From NCBI RefSeq assembly GCF_014596565.1, contig NZ_NOIN01000001.1, positions 434,001 to 498,000 on the forward strand: DNA of 64,000 bases, in the 5' to 3' direction. A program made the position numbers and the translations under genes. This document shows, piece by piece, positions 1-9,174 of the stretch. The notes beneath the pieces were generated by a model. The model did no database searches, was not told the DNA's origin, and saw only the letters and a program-made list of their open reading frames with translations. Within the stretch, counting starts at the first letter, position 1; each line of letters opens with the position of its first letter. This stretch comes from Pseudomonas sp. PSB18 (GTDB taxonomy: Bacteria > Pseudomonadota > Gammaproteobacteria > Pseudomonadales > Pseudomonadaceae).

Positions 1-35
1 GTTATACTTCGATTTTTACGAATCCAAGTGAACCC

Positions 36-929
36 ATGCTCAATTATCGACAACTGCATTACTTCTGGGTGGTGGCCAAAACGGGCAGCATCGTGCGGGC
101 GTGCGAGCAGTTGAACCTGACTCCACAAACCATCAGCGGGCAGATCTCCCTGTTCGAGCAGACGTATAACATCAAATTGTTTCGCCGCGTCGGACGGCAA
201 CTGGAGCTGACCGAAGCCGGTCGCCAGACGCTGCCCTACGCCGAGCACATGTTCCAACTGGGAGGCGAACTGGAGCTGATGCTCCGGGCCCAGCCCAACG
301 AACAGCAGACGCTGTTCCGGGTCGGGGTGGCGGACGTGGTGCCCAAGTCCATCGTCTATCGACTGCTGGCGCCGACCATGGAACTGAGCGAACCGCTGCG
401 CATCACCTGCCGCGAGGACAAACTCGAACGGCTGCTGGCTGACCTGGCGATCCAGCGCCTGGACCTGGTGATTTCCGACAGTCCGATGCCCAGTCACCTG
501 GACATCAAGGGCTACAGCCAGAAACTGGGGGAATGCGGCATCAGCTTCTTCGCCACCGCCGCACTGGCCGAACGCTACGGGCAGGATTTTCCCCGCGGCC
601 TGCAGGACGCCCCCCTGCTGATTCCCGGCCCGGAAACCGTGGTCCGCAGCCGCCTGCAACGCTGGTTCGCCGAGCAACAGATCCAGCCGCGCATCGTAGG
701 TGAGTTCGACGACAGTGCGTTGATGCAGGCCTTCGGTCAGTCAGGCAGCGGAATTTTCATCGGCCCGAGCGTGATCGCCGAAGAAGTGAAGCGCCAATAC
801 GGCGTGCAGGAGATCGGCCAGACCGACGCGGTGAGCGAGTCGTTCTATGCCATCTCCGTGGAACGCAAGGTCAGTCATCCGGGCATCGTCGCGATTGCCG
901 AAGGCGCACGTCGTGAGTTGTTCCACTAA
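36..929 (+). CDS. nhaR: LysR-family activator NhaR
   Basis: A 297-residue LysR-type regulator. The N-terminal winged helix-turn-helix spans about residues 1-60 and is followed by a periplasmic-binding-like effector domain. The opening (LNYRQLHYFWVVAKTGSI) and the GPSVIAEEV stretch near the C-terminus are characteristic of NhaR, which in enterobacteria activates the Na+/H+ antiporter gene nhaA in response to sodium. No antiporter gene lies beside it in this window; the upstream side is cut by the window edge. Its stop codon overlaps the stop codon of the convergent MFS gene by three bases, so there is no room for a separate terminator. The NhaR assignment is from recognition of the family; the target in this organism is inferred. 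Confidence 0.9.
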   Translation: MLNYRQLHYFWVVAKTGSIVRACEQLNLTPQTISGQISLFEQTYNIKLFRRVGRQLELTEAGRQTLPYAEHMFQLGGELELMLRAQPNEQQTLFRVGVADVVPKSIVYRLLAPTMELSEPLRITCREDKLERLLADLAIQRLDLVISDSPMPSHLDIKGYSQKLGECGISFFATAALAERYGQDFPRGLQDAPLLIPGPETVVRSRLQRWFAEQQIQPRIVGEFDDSALMQAFGQSGSGIFIGPSVIAEEVKRQYGVQEIGQTDAVSESFYAISVERKVSHPGIVAIAEGARRELFH

Positions 930-2080
930 GCGTGGACGGGTCGGGGCTTGAACGTCATCAGCAACAACGCCAACAGGATCGATACCAGAATGAAACCGGC
1001 CGCCGCAAAACCGACGCTGCCCAGGCCCAGTGTATCGATGACCCGCCCGCCGACCATCGCCCCCAGGCCAATGCCCAGGTTGGCACCGGCAATATTCAGC
1101 GACGCGGCAAAGGCTGGCGCTTCGGGGGCGGCCTTCATCAGTCGCACATGACTGACCAGGAACAGAGCGGCCTGGGTCACGCCCCAGATCGCCATTGCTG
1201 CGGCCAACCACAGGGTCGAATGAATGCTCGGCACCAATGCCACCATGCCGCCGATCATGAACAGGCAGAACACCATCGATGCGATCAGCGGGTGCCGGTC
1301 CACCGCTCGGCCTCCCAGGGAGTTGCCCAGCAGCCCCACGGCGCCGAACCCCATCAGGCACCAGCCCACGAGCGTGCCATCGAAGCCTGCGAGGCGCTCG
1401 AGGATGTCGGCCAGGTAGGTGTAGGCCGTGAACATGCCGCTGAACACCAGAATCGACAACAGCACATGGCCTTGCATCAACGGGCTGCGCAGAATCTTGA
1501 ACTGCGAGCGGAAGCTGACCTGATGCAAGTGCAGGTTGGTTTTCGGCAGGTAGATAAACAGCAGTAACGCCTTGGCGAAAGCGATGACGGCCAGGATCGC
1601 GAACGCACTGCGCCAGCCGAACGCATCGGATATCAGCGTACCCACCGGGATCCCGAATACCGTGGCGCAGACGATGCCGAAGCCGATCCGGGCGATGGCG
1701 CGCCCGGCGTACTGCGGCCCGACGATGTCTACCGCCGTTTCGCTGGCCAGCGCCCAGAACACCGGAAGGCCCAGGGCCGGGATCAACCGGGCAACGGCCA
1801 TGACCCAGATATCGGGGGCAACGGCCGCCAATGTATTGGCCAGGCCGAACATCAGCAGTACGCTGATAAACAGCCTGCGCCGCTCGAAACGGGCAAACCA
1901 GGCTGTCAGGAATGGACCGAACGCCGCCACCGTAAACGCGAACAGTGTCACCAGCAATCCCGCCTGGGGAATGCTGACGTGCAGGTCGCGAGCGATGGAT
2001 GGCAGCAGGCCGACAATGATGAATTCCGTGGTCAGCACGGTGAAGCCGGCGGCCGACAACAGGAAAATGGGTAACAACAT
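926..2080 (-). CDS. MFS transporter, DHA1 drug/arabinose efflux type
   Basis: A 384-residue integral inner-membrane protein with about twelve hydrophobic segments and the MFS loop 2-3 signature region (GPFLTAWFARFERRRLF). It resembles the AraJ/YdhP/sugar-efflux-like branch of proton-driven exporters. The substrate cannot be read from the sequence. I chose the ATG at 2080 because it is preceded by TGGAG at good spacing; a longer reading frame starts with a TTG at 2095. It ends tail-to-tail with nhaR, overlapping three bases, and is divergent from sstT across about 280 bases. Confidence 0.85.
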   Translation of the reverse strand: MLLPIFLLSAAGFTVLTTEFIIVGLLPSIARDLHVSIPQAGLLVTLFAFTVAAFGPFLTAWFARFERRRLFISVLLMFGLANTLAAVAPDIWVMAVARLIPALGLPVFWALASETAVDIVGPQYAGRAIARIGFGIVCATVFGIPVGTLISDAFGWRSAFAILAVIAFAKALLLFIYLPKTNLHLHQVSFRSQFKILRSPLMQGHVLLSILVFSGMFTAYTYLADILERLAGFDGTLVGWCLMGFGAVGLLGNSLGGRAVDRHPLIASMVFCLFMIGGMVALVPSIHSTLWLAAAMAIWGVTQAALFLVSHVRLMKAAPEAPAFAASLNIAGANLGIGLGAMVGGRVIDTLGLGSVGFAAAGFILVSILLALLLMTFKPRPVHA

Positions 2081-2364
2081 GCAGAACTCCAGCAAAACGA
2101 CAACACCAGCGTTGGCTTGAGGGCCCGCTGGAAGAAGAGAGAGATGAGAGGACCAAAGCCTAACAGAATGTGGGCCACAGACAAATGTGCTTAAACACCT
2201 GAGTGACGGATCGTCACAGGTCCGTCAGATTCTTTACCGGGCTGTGCTAAAGTCCGCGCCCCGCAAACGTTGAACATTTTTTCCGGTCCCGCTCACGTGG
2301 CCTGCCCGCTTGTTGCCCTGAACGCCGACCGTCGCCCACAACAAAAAACACATGGATAGCCGTT

Positions 2365-3597
2365 ATGACTGCTTTATCCCCCTCCCTTTTGCAACGCTTC
2401 AAACGCACCGGCCTGGTGACGCAAATCATCATTGGCCTGATCATTGGTATCGCCCTCGCCTGGCTGGCGCCGGACGTGGCGAAATCCACCGCATTCATCG
2501 GCAAGGTCTTCGTGTCCGCCCTCAAGGCCGTGGCCCCTATCCTGGTGTTCGTGCTGGTCATGGCGTCGATCGCCAACCATAAGCAAGGCCAGGAAACCCA
2601 TATCCGTCCGATCCTGTTCCTGTACCTGCTGGGCACCTTCGCCGCGGCGGTGGTTGCGGTCGTTGCCAGCACCCTGTTCCCCTCCAGCCTGGTGCTGTCG
2701 GCCCAGGACGTTGCCGTCACCGCTCCCGGTGGCATCGGCGAAGTGTTGCAAAGCCTGCTGCTCAGCGTGGTGGACAACCCGGTCCGCGCGCTGACTGACG
2801 GCAACTTCATCGGCATCCTGGCCTGGGCCATCGGCCTGGGTATTGCCCTGCGTCATGCTGGCGAAACCACTCGCACCGTGCTCGATGACCTGTCCAACGG
2901 CGTGACCGTGATCGTGCGCCTGGTGATCAGCTTCGCCCCGCTAGGGATCTTCGGACTGGTGGCCTCGACCCTGGCCACCTCAGGCTTCGGCGCCCTGCTC
3001 GGTTACCTGCATCTGTTGACCGTGCTGATCGGCTGCATGCTGTTCGTCGCACTGGTGGTCAACCCGCTCATCGTGTTCTGGAAGCTGCGGCGCAATCCCT
3101 ACCCGCTGGTGTTCACCTGCCTGCGCGAAAGCGGCATCACCGCGTTCTTCACCCGCAGCTCGGCGGCCAATATTCCGGTGAACCTCGAACTGAGCAACCG
3201 CCTGGGCCTGCATGAGGACACTTACTCGGTATCGATACCGCTGGGTGCGACCATCAACATGGCCGGCGCCGCCATCACCATCACCGTGCTGACGCTGGCC
3301 GCGGTGCATACCCTGGGGATCGCGGTGGACATTCCGACAGCGGTGCTGTTGAGCGTCGTCGCAGCCATTTGCGCCTGCGGCGCGTCCGGCGTGGCCGGCG
3401 GTTCGCTGCTGCTGATCCCCCTGGCATGTAGCCTGTTCGGTATCCCGAGCGAAATCGCCATGCAGGTGGTTGCCGTGGGATTCATCATTGGCGTGCTGCA
3501 GGATTCGGCGGAGACGGCGCTGAATTCTTCTACCGATGTGCTGTTCACTGCGGCGGCTTGCCTGGGTGAGGAAGAGAAACTGGCTCGCACGGCATAA
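2365..3597 (+). CDS. sstT: Serine/threonine:Na+ symporter SstT
   Basis: A 410-residue member of the dicarboxylate/amino acid:cation symporter family. It is close to full length for SstT and carries its landmarks: the N-terminal [19 protein letters not shown], the serine-containing re-entrant loop region ([14 protein letters not shown]), the substrate-site segment [11 protein letters not shown], and the C-terminal [21 protein letters not shown]. In enteric bacteria SstT takes up serine and threonine with sodium. A REPIN and a strong terminator follow the gene. The roughly 285 bases upstream hold its promoter and that of the divergent MFS gene; I could not identify clear promoter boxes. Confidence 0.95.
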   Translation: MTALSPSLLQRFKRTGLVTQIIIGLIIGIALAWLAPDVAKSTAFIGKVFVSALKAVAPILVFVLVMASIANHKQGQETHIRPILFLYLLGTFAAAVVAVVASTLFPSSLVLSAQDVAVTAPGGIGEVLQSLLLSVVDNPVRALTDGNFIGILAWAIGLGIALRHAGETTRTVLDDLSNGVTVIVRLVISFAPLGIFGLVASTLATSGFGALLGYLHLLTVLIGCMLFVALVVNPLIVFWKLRRNPYPLVFTCLRESGITAFFTRSSAANIPVNLELSNRLGLHEDTYSVSIPLGATINMAGAAITITVLTLAAVHTLGIAVDIPTAVLLSVVAAICACGASGVAGGSLLLIPLACSLFGIPSEIAMQVVAVGFIIGVLQDSAETALNSSTDVLFTAAACLGEEEKLARTA

Positions 3598-3612
3598 CCA
3601 TTGTGGTGGGTG

Positions 3613-3705
3613 CACCACCGTCATCGCGAGCAGGCTCGCTCCCACAGGGGCCAGCGGTAACCACGGAACCAATGTGGGAGCGAGCCTGCTCGCGATAGCG
3701 GTGGT
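3613..3705. repeat. REPIN (two inverted REP units)
   Basis: Two inverted copies of a REP core, GCGAGCAGGCTCGCTCCCACA and its complement, flank about 25 unique bases and are bordered by ACCACCG / CGGTGGT. The same element occurs at 6502 and 18745. Such intergenic, non-autonomous repeats are typical of the P. fluorescens group and are mobilised by RAYT transposases; no RAYT gene is in the window. Confidence 0.9.
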
Positions 3706-3735
3706 ATATACGCCGAGGACATGACAGACAGCCAC

Positions 3736-3775
3736 AAAAAAGCCCGGAACGGCTCACACCGTTCCGGGCTTTTTT
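3736..3775. terminator. Bidirectional rho-independent terminator
   Basis: A-tract, GC-rich stem AGCCCGGAAC/GTTCCGGGCT with a short loop, then a T-tract. It works on paper in both directions and separates sstT (forward) from the convergent DUF1993 gene. Confidence 0.9.
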
Positions 3776-3788
3776 CATGCCGGCGGGC

Positions 3789-4298
3789 TTAGAACGCGCC
3801 CATGTAGTCGCGCTTGCCCACTTCCACACCGTTATGACGCAGCAGCGCATAGGTGGTGGTGACGTGGAAGAAGAATTGCGGCAGGCCATAGGTCAGCAGG
3901 TAGTTCTGACCGGTAAAGCGTTTTTCCTTCGGCGTGCCCGGGCGGGTGACGATCTCGATGTTTTCCTTGCCATCGATCTGCTCTGGGCTGATGCCGTCGA
4001 TGAAGGACAACACCTTGCTGATCAAGGCTTGCAGCTCCGCGAAGGTGGTTTCGCTGTCGTCATATTTCGGTACTTCAATCTCGGCCAGGCGCGCGGACAC
4101 GCCTTTGGCGAAATCCACGGCAATCTGCACCTGACGCACCAGCGGGAACATGTCCGGGTACAGGCGGGCTTGCAGGAAAGCGTTCGGCTCGATGTTTTTT
4201 GCTGTCGCGTGGGCTTCGGCCTTATTCAGGACGTCACTCATGGCGTTGAGCATCTGCTTGAAAACCGGGATGGAAGCGGCGTACAGAGAAATAGTCAT
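3789..4298 (-). CDS. DUF1993 family protein
   Basis: A 169-residue cytosolic protein starting MTISLYAASIPVFKQMLNAM, matching the DUF1993 family, which is all-helical and related in fold to DinB/YfiT-like proteins. The biochemical function is unknown. The ATG at 4298 is preferred over an upstream in-frame start at 4331 because GAG lies at a suitable distance and the family starts here. The gene ends just before the shared terminator at 3736 and is divergent from yceH. Confidence 0.85.
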   Translation of the reverse strand: MTISLYAASIPVFKQMLNAMSDVLNKAEAHATAKNIEPNAFLQARLYPDMFPLVRQVQIAVDFAKGVSARLAEIEVPKYDDSETTFAELQALISKVLSFIDGISPEQIDGKENIEIVTRPGTPKEKRFTGQNYLLTYGLPQFFFHVTTTYALLRHNGVEVGKRDYMGAF

Positions 4299-4428
4299 GG
4301 CGATCTCATGCAGGTGAAAAGAAAGGGACACATCAAACGGATGCGATTATAGCCACGGCTTGTTGCACACCTTGTCTTTTATTGCGCAAGGATTAGGCTA
4401 GGCGGCTTCACAGCATAGGGGACGCGCG

Positions 4429-5076
4429 ATGAGCATCGAAGAACAAGGCCAGGCCGAAGAACCACGGCTCAACAGCACGGAAATCCGCATCCTCGGGGCC
4501 CTGGTGGAAAAACAGGCCACCAACCCGGAAACCTACCCATTGACCCTCAACGCCCTGGTACTGGCCTGCAACCAGAAAACCAGCCGTGAGCCAGTGATGA
4601 ACCTCACCCCCGGCCAGGTCGGCCAGAGCCTGCGGGCGCTGGAGGGTCGCGGCTTTACCAAACTGGTCATGGGTAGCCGTGCCGACCGCTGGGAGCATCG
4701 GCTCGACAAGGCCCTGGAGCTGGTACCGGCCCAGGTTATCCTGATGGGCCTGCTGTTCCTGCGCGGCCCGCAAACGGTCAATGAACTGCTCACACGCAGT
4801 GGCCGCATGCATGATTTCGAAGACACCGACCAGGTGCTGCACCAACTTGAACGCCTGATTGCCCGCGGGCTAGCGCTGCTGGTGCCACGCCAGGCCGGGC
4901 AGCGAGAGGATCGCTACGTCCATGCCATGGGCGACCCGGCGGACGTCGAAGCGATCCTCGCCGCCCGTCAGCACCCGGTGGAACGCGGTGCCGGCAGCGG
5001 CGTGTCGCTGGAGCGCATCGAAGAACTCGAAGCGCGGATCGCGGCGCTGGAAGAACGGCTCGCGCGGCTGGAATAA
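4429..5076 (+). CDS. yceH: YceH/UPF0502 (DUF480) protein
   Basis: A 215-residue protein of the YceH/DUF480 family, expected to contain two tandem winged-helix domains (about residues 12-170), with the family motif [18 protein letters not shown] near the start. The C-terminus (about 190-215) is a Glu/Leu-rich short coiled coil. It is probably a DNA-binding or protein-interaction module, but no function is established. An AGGGGAC ribosome site precedes the ATG. It converges on the AroE-like gene with two bases between stops. Confidence 0.85.
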   Translation: MSIEEQGQAEEPRLNSTEIRILGALVEKQATNPETYPLTLNALVLACNQKTSREPVMNLTPGQVGQSLRALEGRGFTKLVMGSRADRWEHRLDKALELVPAQVILMGLLFLRGPQTVNELLTRSGRMHDFEDTDQVLHQLERLIARGLALLVPRQAGQREDRYVHAMGDPADVEAILAARQHPVERGAGSGVSLERIEELEARIAALEERLARLE

Positions 5077-5078
5077 CC

Positions 5079-5900
5079 CTACGCGGACCGGGCAAACGCC
5101 ACGGCTTTCTCGAACTGTTCCAGGCTGGGCCGCACGCCGGTATACAGCACGAACTGTTCCAGGGCCTGGATCGCCACCACCTCCAATCCGGTGATGACCC
5201 GTTTGCCCTCAGCCCGGGCACGCACGATCAGCGGCGTTTCCGATGGAATGGCCACCACGTCGAACACAGTCTCGGCTGCGGCGATGGTGTCGGGCTCGAA
5301 CGCCAGTTGATCGGCCTCCGGCCCACCGGTCATGCCGATCGGCGTGACATTGATCAGCATCCGGGGCCGCCGCTCGCCCAACTCGGCCTGCCACTCATAC
5401 CCCAGGGACTCGGCCAGGGCCCGCCCGGCGGTTTGGTTGCGAGCGACGATCAGCCCCTGCTGGTAGCCCCCGTCACGCAGGGCGCTGGCCACCGCCTTGG
5501 CCATCCCGCCGCTGCCGCGCAGGGCAAAGGTCGAATCCTTGGGCACGGCATGGGTTTGCAGCAGTTGGGCGACGGCGATGTAGTCGGTGTTGTACGCCTT
5601 CAAATGGCCATCGGTGTTGACGATGGTGTTGATGGACTGGATCGCGGCGGCGGACGCGTCCAGTTCATCAACCAAGGCAATGCAAGCCTCCTTGAACGGC
5701 ATCGACACGCCGCATCCGCGAATGCCCAAGGCGCGGATACCACCGACCGCACCAGGCAAATCCCGGCTGCTGAAGGCCTTGTAATAGAAGTTCAGGCCCA
5801 ACTGCTCATACAGGTGATTATGAAACCGCAGGCCGAAGTTCCCGGGCCGCCCCGACAGCGACATGCACAATTGGGTGTCTTTGTTGGGATTGATTTGCAT
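5079..5900 (-). CDS. Shikimate dehydrogenase-like oxidoreductase (AroE paralogue)
   Basis: A 273-residue NAD(P)-dependent oxidoreductase. The N-terminal substrate domain carries the conserved lysine (SMPFKEA) and the NTD motif (KAYNTDYIAV); the Rossmann part has GSGGMAKAV and the INVTPIGM motif of AroE proteins. The opening is unlike canonical AroE, so it belongs to one of the AroE-like side branches found in Pseudomonas rather than the housekeeping enzyme. Substrate may be quinate, shikimate or something related. The ATG at 5900 is chosen because AAGGA lies eight bases upstream. Confidence 0.8.
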   Translation of the reverse strand: MQINPNKDTQLCMSLSGRPGNFGLRFHNHLYEQLGLNFYYKAFSSRDLPGAVGGIRALGIRGCGVSMPFKEACIALVDELDASAAAIQSINTIVNTDGHLKAYNTDYIAVAQLLQTHAVPKDSTFALRGSGGMAKAVASALRDGGYQQGLIVARNQTAGRALAESLGYEWQAELGERRPRMLINVTPIGMTGGPEADQLAFEPDTIAAAETVFDVVAIPSETPLIVRARAEGKRVITGLEVVAIQALEQFVLYTGVRPSLEQFEKAVAFARSA

Positions 5901-6066
5901 GTTTGTTTCCTTGCATTCACTTTCTGACAAGCGGGATCACCGCCCGACCGACCTTACACAATATTTACCCAACGGCGCTGCAAATCCTGGGAAAATCGTT
6001 GTCAGAGCAAGTACCCCCGTGACCTTTTAGCGGTCTGTTACAAACGGGGCCAAACGAGGAACCACC

Positions 6067-6417
6067 ATGAATCGTAAACTCCCTGTCATCGCCCTGCTCG
6101 TGGGGGCACTCGCGGTCACCGGCCAGGCATCCGCCCATGGTCGCGGTGGTTGGGAGGGGCCCGCAGTGTTTGGTGCAATCGTCGGCTCGGCCATTGTCGG
6201 TTCGGCGCTCATCAACCGTGACCGGCCGGTGTACGTACAACAACCGGTCTACGTCCAGCCGCAACCGGTTTATGTACAGCAACCCCCACCGGTCTATTAC
6301 GAGCCACAGCCGGTGTACATCGAGCGGCCTGTCTACTATCGCCCGGCACCGGTGTATTACGGGCCACCACGGGGCTACTATTACGGCCCACCCCACGGCC
6401 ATTACGGTCGCTGGTAA
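6067..6417 (+). CDS. Exported Tyr/Pro-rich repeat protein
   Basis: A 116-residue protein with a clear signal peptide (MNRKLPVIALLVGALAVTGQASA, cleavage after AxA), a short Gly/Ala hydrophobic segment, and then a low-complexity region made of PVYVQ/PVYYxP repeats rich in tyrosine and proline. Similar small proteins are common in pseudomonads and are thought to sit in the periplasm or outer membrane; no function is known. GAGGAACCACC precedes the ATG. A strong terminator follows immediately, so it is monocistronic. Confidence 0.8.
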   Translation: MNRKLPVIALLVGALAVTGQASAHGRGGWEGPAVFGAIVGSAIVGSALINRDRPVYVQQPVYVQPQPVYVQQPPPVYYEPQPVYIERPVYYRPAPVYYGPPRGYYYGPPHGHYGRW

Positions 6418-6423
6418 CCGGAC

Positions 6424-6464
6424 AAAAAACAGCCTGTGATCGAGGATCACAGGCTGTTTTTTAT
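6424..6464. terminator. Rho-independent terminator
   Basis: AAAAAACAGCCTGTGATC / GATCACAGGCTGTTTTTT stem directly after the Tyr/Pro-rich gene. Symmetric A and T tracts suggest it works in both directions. Confidence 0.9.
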
Positions 6465-6501
6465 TGGGCGGCAGTACAGTTCAGCATTGATGTGAACTGA
6501 T

Positions 6502-6605
6502 CCACCGCTATCGCGAGCAGGCTCGCTCCCACAGGGGACGGGCGGTGACGCAGAGATCGGCTTCAACCCGATCAACTGTGGGAGCGAGCCTGCTCGCGAT
6601 AGCGG
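6502..6605. repeat. REPIN, same class as at 3613
   Basis: Inverted pair of CGCTATCGCGAGCAGGCTCG-type REP units spaced by about 45 bases, lying six bases from the 3' end of the NCS2 permease gene. It is the same family as the repeats at 3613 and 18745. Confidence 0.9.
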
Positions 6606-6610
6606 CAAGA

Positions 6611-8131
6611 TCAGACATGCTCACCGCTTTTCAGTCGTGCCGACCCATGCTCTGCCGTCGAGTGGGAAGGCTCTGCCAGGACCGGAATCTCGTTGCCATC
6701 GCAATCATGCAGCTTGCCGTCGCTGAAGTAATCGCCTTCACGCAGCGCCGCCAGGTCCTGATAACGCAATACCCGCTCGGTGCCGGCGGCAAAGACTGAT
6801 TGCTGGTCGGAGTTGCCTGCAGTGAAGTGGTTGAACGCCAGGTTCAGGATGATCGCCATGATCGCCGAGGAACTGATGCCCGAATGGAAGATCGTCGCGA
6901 ACCAGCTCGGGAAATGGTCGTAGAAGTTGGGCGCAGCGATAGGGATCATGCCGAAACCGATGGAGGTGGCGACGATGATCAGGTTGACGTTGTTGCGGTA
7001 GTCCACTTTCGACAGGGTCCGAATGCCACTGGCGGCCACGGTACCGAACAGCACGATACCCGCGCCGCCCAGCACCGAGGTGGGCACCGCAGCAATCACC
7101 CGCCCCATGAACGGCAACAGCCCCAGCACCACCAGAAACACCCCACCGGTGGCCACCACGAAACGGCTCTTGATCCCGGTCACCGCCACCAGGCCGACGT
7201 TCTGGGCAAAGGCACTCTGGGTGAAGGAGCCGAAGATCGGCGCGATCATGCTCGACAGCATATCGGCCCGTAAGCCATTGCCCAGGCGCCTTGAGTCGAC
7301 CTTGGTGTCAATGATCTCGCCCACCGCCAGGATGTCGGCCGAGGTTTCCACCAGGGTCACCATGATCACGATGCACATCGACAGGATCGCGGCAATGTGG
7401 AACGTCGGCATGCCGAAGTGGAACGGCGTGGGGAAACCGAACATCGGGCCTTCGCTGACGGATGAGAAATCCGCCATGCCGAGAAACACCGCGATCACCG
7501 TACCAACCACCATCGCCAGCAGAATCGATAAGCGGGAAATCGTCGCGCTGCCCATTTTGCTGAGCAACAGCACCAGTACCAACGTGACGGCGGCCAAGCC
7601 GATATTGGCCATGCTGCCGAAGTCAGCGGTATGACTGTTGCCACCCATGGCCCAGCGCGCCGCTACCGGCATCAATGTCAGGCCGATGGTGGTGATGACG
7701 ATGCCGGTGACCAGCGGCGGAAAGAAACGGGTGATTCGCGAAAACACCGGGGTGATCAGCAAACCGATCAGGGACGCGGCGACCACGGCCCCCAGGATGG
7801 CTTGGAAGCCGCCCTCCCCGCCGGTCCCGACAATCGCGACCATGGTCGCGACGCCGGAAAACGATACGCCTTGCACCAAGGGCAACTGGCAACCGAAAAA
7901 CGGCAGGCCAAGGGTTTGCAACAAGGTCGCCAGCCCCCCCGCAAACAATGACGCCGCAATCAACAGGCCGATGTCCGCCGATGACAGACCGGCCGCCTGG
8001 CCGATGATCAAGGGCACCGCGACGATGCCGCCGTACATGGTCAACACATGCTGCAGGCCGTAAGCCATATTCGCGCCGACACCGAGATTTTCGTCTTCGG
8101 GCCGAGGGAGTGAAACATGGGGCGTTTTCAT
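6611..8131 (-). CDS. NCS2 nucleobase permease (xanthine/urate type)
   Basis: A 506-residue inner-membrane transporter of the nucleobase:cation symporter-2 family with about fourteen hydrophobic segments. The family motif QN-x-G-x4-T-G is present (QNVGLVAVTG), and ETSADILAVGEI in TM8 is typical of xanthine and urate carriers such as PbuX or UacT. Proton-coupled purine uptake is the likely role. The acidic, hydrophilic tail (about 445-506) is longer than in many relatives. No purine catabolic gene is adjacent. A perfect TTGTATACAA palindrome sits about 70 bases upstream of the start. Confidence 0.88.
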   Translation of the reverse strand: MKTPHVSLPRPEDENLGVGANMAYGLQHVLTMYGGIVAVPLIIGQAAGLSSADIGLLIAASLFAGGLATLLQTLGLPFFGCQLPLVQGVSFSGVATMVAIVGTGGEGGFQAILGAVVAASLIGLLITPVFSRITRFFPPLVTGIVITTIGLTLMPVAARWAMGGNSHTADFGSMANIGLAAVTLVLVLLLSKMGSATISRLSILLAMVVGTVIAVFLGMADFSSVSEGPMFGFPTPFHFGMPTFHIAAILSMCIVIMVTLVETSADILAVGEIIDTKVDSRRLGNGLRADMLSSMIAPIFGSFTQSAFAQNVGLVAVTGIKSRFVVATGGVFLVVLGLLPFMGRVIAAVPTSVLGGAGIVLFGTVAASGIRTLSKVDYRNNVNLIIVATSIGFGMIPIAAPNFYDHFPSWFATIFHSGISSSAIMAIILNLAFNHFTAGNSDQQSVFAAGTERVLRYQDLAALREGDYFSDGKLHDCDGNEIPVLAEPSHSTAEHGSARLKSGEHV

Positions 8132-8200
8132 GGTTCGGGGGTTCCCTGTTTTTTGTTATGGGCACACTGTATTCAAAACTCAGGACAAATGTCCATAGAG

Positions 8201-8210
8201 TTGTATACAA
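8201..8210. promoter_or_regulatory. Palindromic candidate operator TTGTATACAA
   Basis: A perfect ten-base palindrome in the leader of the permease gene; a second small inverted repeat, GGACA-AA-TGTCC, lies at 8183-8194. TTGTATACAA resembles sites bound by GntR-family repressors. The regulator is not in the window, so the assignment is inferred. Confidence 0.4.
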
Positions 8211-8240
8211 TTTCCCACAAACAAATCAGCGTCGCAGAGG

Positions 8241-9059
8241 CTAGAGGAGCCCGGCCATCGCAGGCCGTAATAATTCCCGGGGTGGCACTCGCAGGCCGAA
8301 CTCGGCTTCCAATAGATCGATCAGCTCATCGGCGTCGGTCATCACCCGTCGCTCGCTCTCCTGCCCTATCCGGTGCACGGCATAGCTGTTGCCGTTGAGG
8401 GTCTTGCGCAAACCGTCCCCGGTGCGAGCGACCATCAACCGGCCCATGAACGGCGAGTCAGGGTGAGTGCAGACGTACCAGTTACCCAGGATGTAGTCGA
8501 TGTCTTCCTGGCGCTGCAGGTCGAACAGGTACATCGGTCGCCATTCGCCCGCGACGTTGGCGCGCAGCAGGTAGCCGTCCGGATGATCCTCGATGCGATA
8601 CGGCTCATGGGGGGTGGCCTGGACGTCGCGGCTGTCCAGCAGCAACGGCCCGGTGGGCACCATCCCGCCGAAGCCGACATCGGTGATGTAGCGCACGCCG
8701 TCTATCGTCACCAGGCTGAGACGATGAGTCCGGGCGGTCCAGGCACCTTCGGGCGCGTTCATCACCACCCGGCCAGTGATACCGTGGACGTCAAAACCCA
8801 GCTCCTGCAGCAGCGCCAGGAACAACTGGTTGAGTTCGTAGCAGTAACCCCCACGTCCCTGCTCGAGAATTTTGCGCTCCACCGATTCCAAATCGATAGA
8901 CACCGGCTGGCGCAGCAGCGTCGAGAGGGTTTCAAAGGGGAATTCCGCCGTGTGGCGGTTCTGGAGCTGACGCAACGTATCGAGCGTCGGGGCTGGCGGG
9001 GTGTCGAAGCCCAAGCGTTGCAGATAGCGGCGCGAATCGCTCAGTCGAGGCTGGCTCAT
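8241..9059 (-). CDS. Arylamine N-acetyltransferase
   Basis: A 272-residue cytosolic enzyme that transfers acetyl from acetyl-CoA to arylamines and hydrazines. The catalytic triad is complete: Cys73 in RGGYCYELN, His112 in ARTHRLSL and Asp127 in YITDVGFGG. Length matches bacterial NATs. The ATG at 9059 is favoured over a longer frame from 9218 because AAAGGA lies upstream and the longer N-terminus would overlap xthA. It lies 115 bases downstream of xthA on the same strand. Confidence 0.92.
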   Translation of the reverse strand: MSQPRLSDSRRYLQRLGFDTPPAPTLDTLRQLQNRHTAEFPFETLSTLLRQPVSIDLESVERKILEQGRGGYCYELNQLFLALLQELGFDVHGITGRVVMNAPEGAWTARTHRLSLVTIDGVRYITDVGFGGMVPTGPLLLDSRDVQATPHEPYRIEDHPDGYLLRANVAGEWRPMYLFDLQRQEDIDYILGNWYVCTHPDSPFMGRLMVARTGDGLRKTLNGNSYAVHRIGQESERRVMTDADELIDLLEAEFGLRVPPRELLRPAMAGLL

Positions 9060-9174
9060 TAGGGTGTCCTTTTCCTGGTCCGGTGCAGGGCTGATGGGCA
9101 GCACGCTGCTGTTGGCGCCAGATATAAGGCATTCCCCCTTCACAGACAACAACCGACCGAAATGCGCCGCTCTT

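Noticed and set aside
741..2156. Long reverse-strand frame covering the MFS gene region (471 codons)
   Set aside because: It is the other phase of the MFS gene; the translation is Arg/Gly/His-rich without domains, as expected for a GC-rich shadow.
5079..5900. Housekeeping aroE
   Set aside because: The N-terminus and length differ from canonical AroE, and the neighbours expected beside the housekeeping gene in pseudomonads are absent; it is treated as an AroE-like paralogue.
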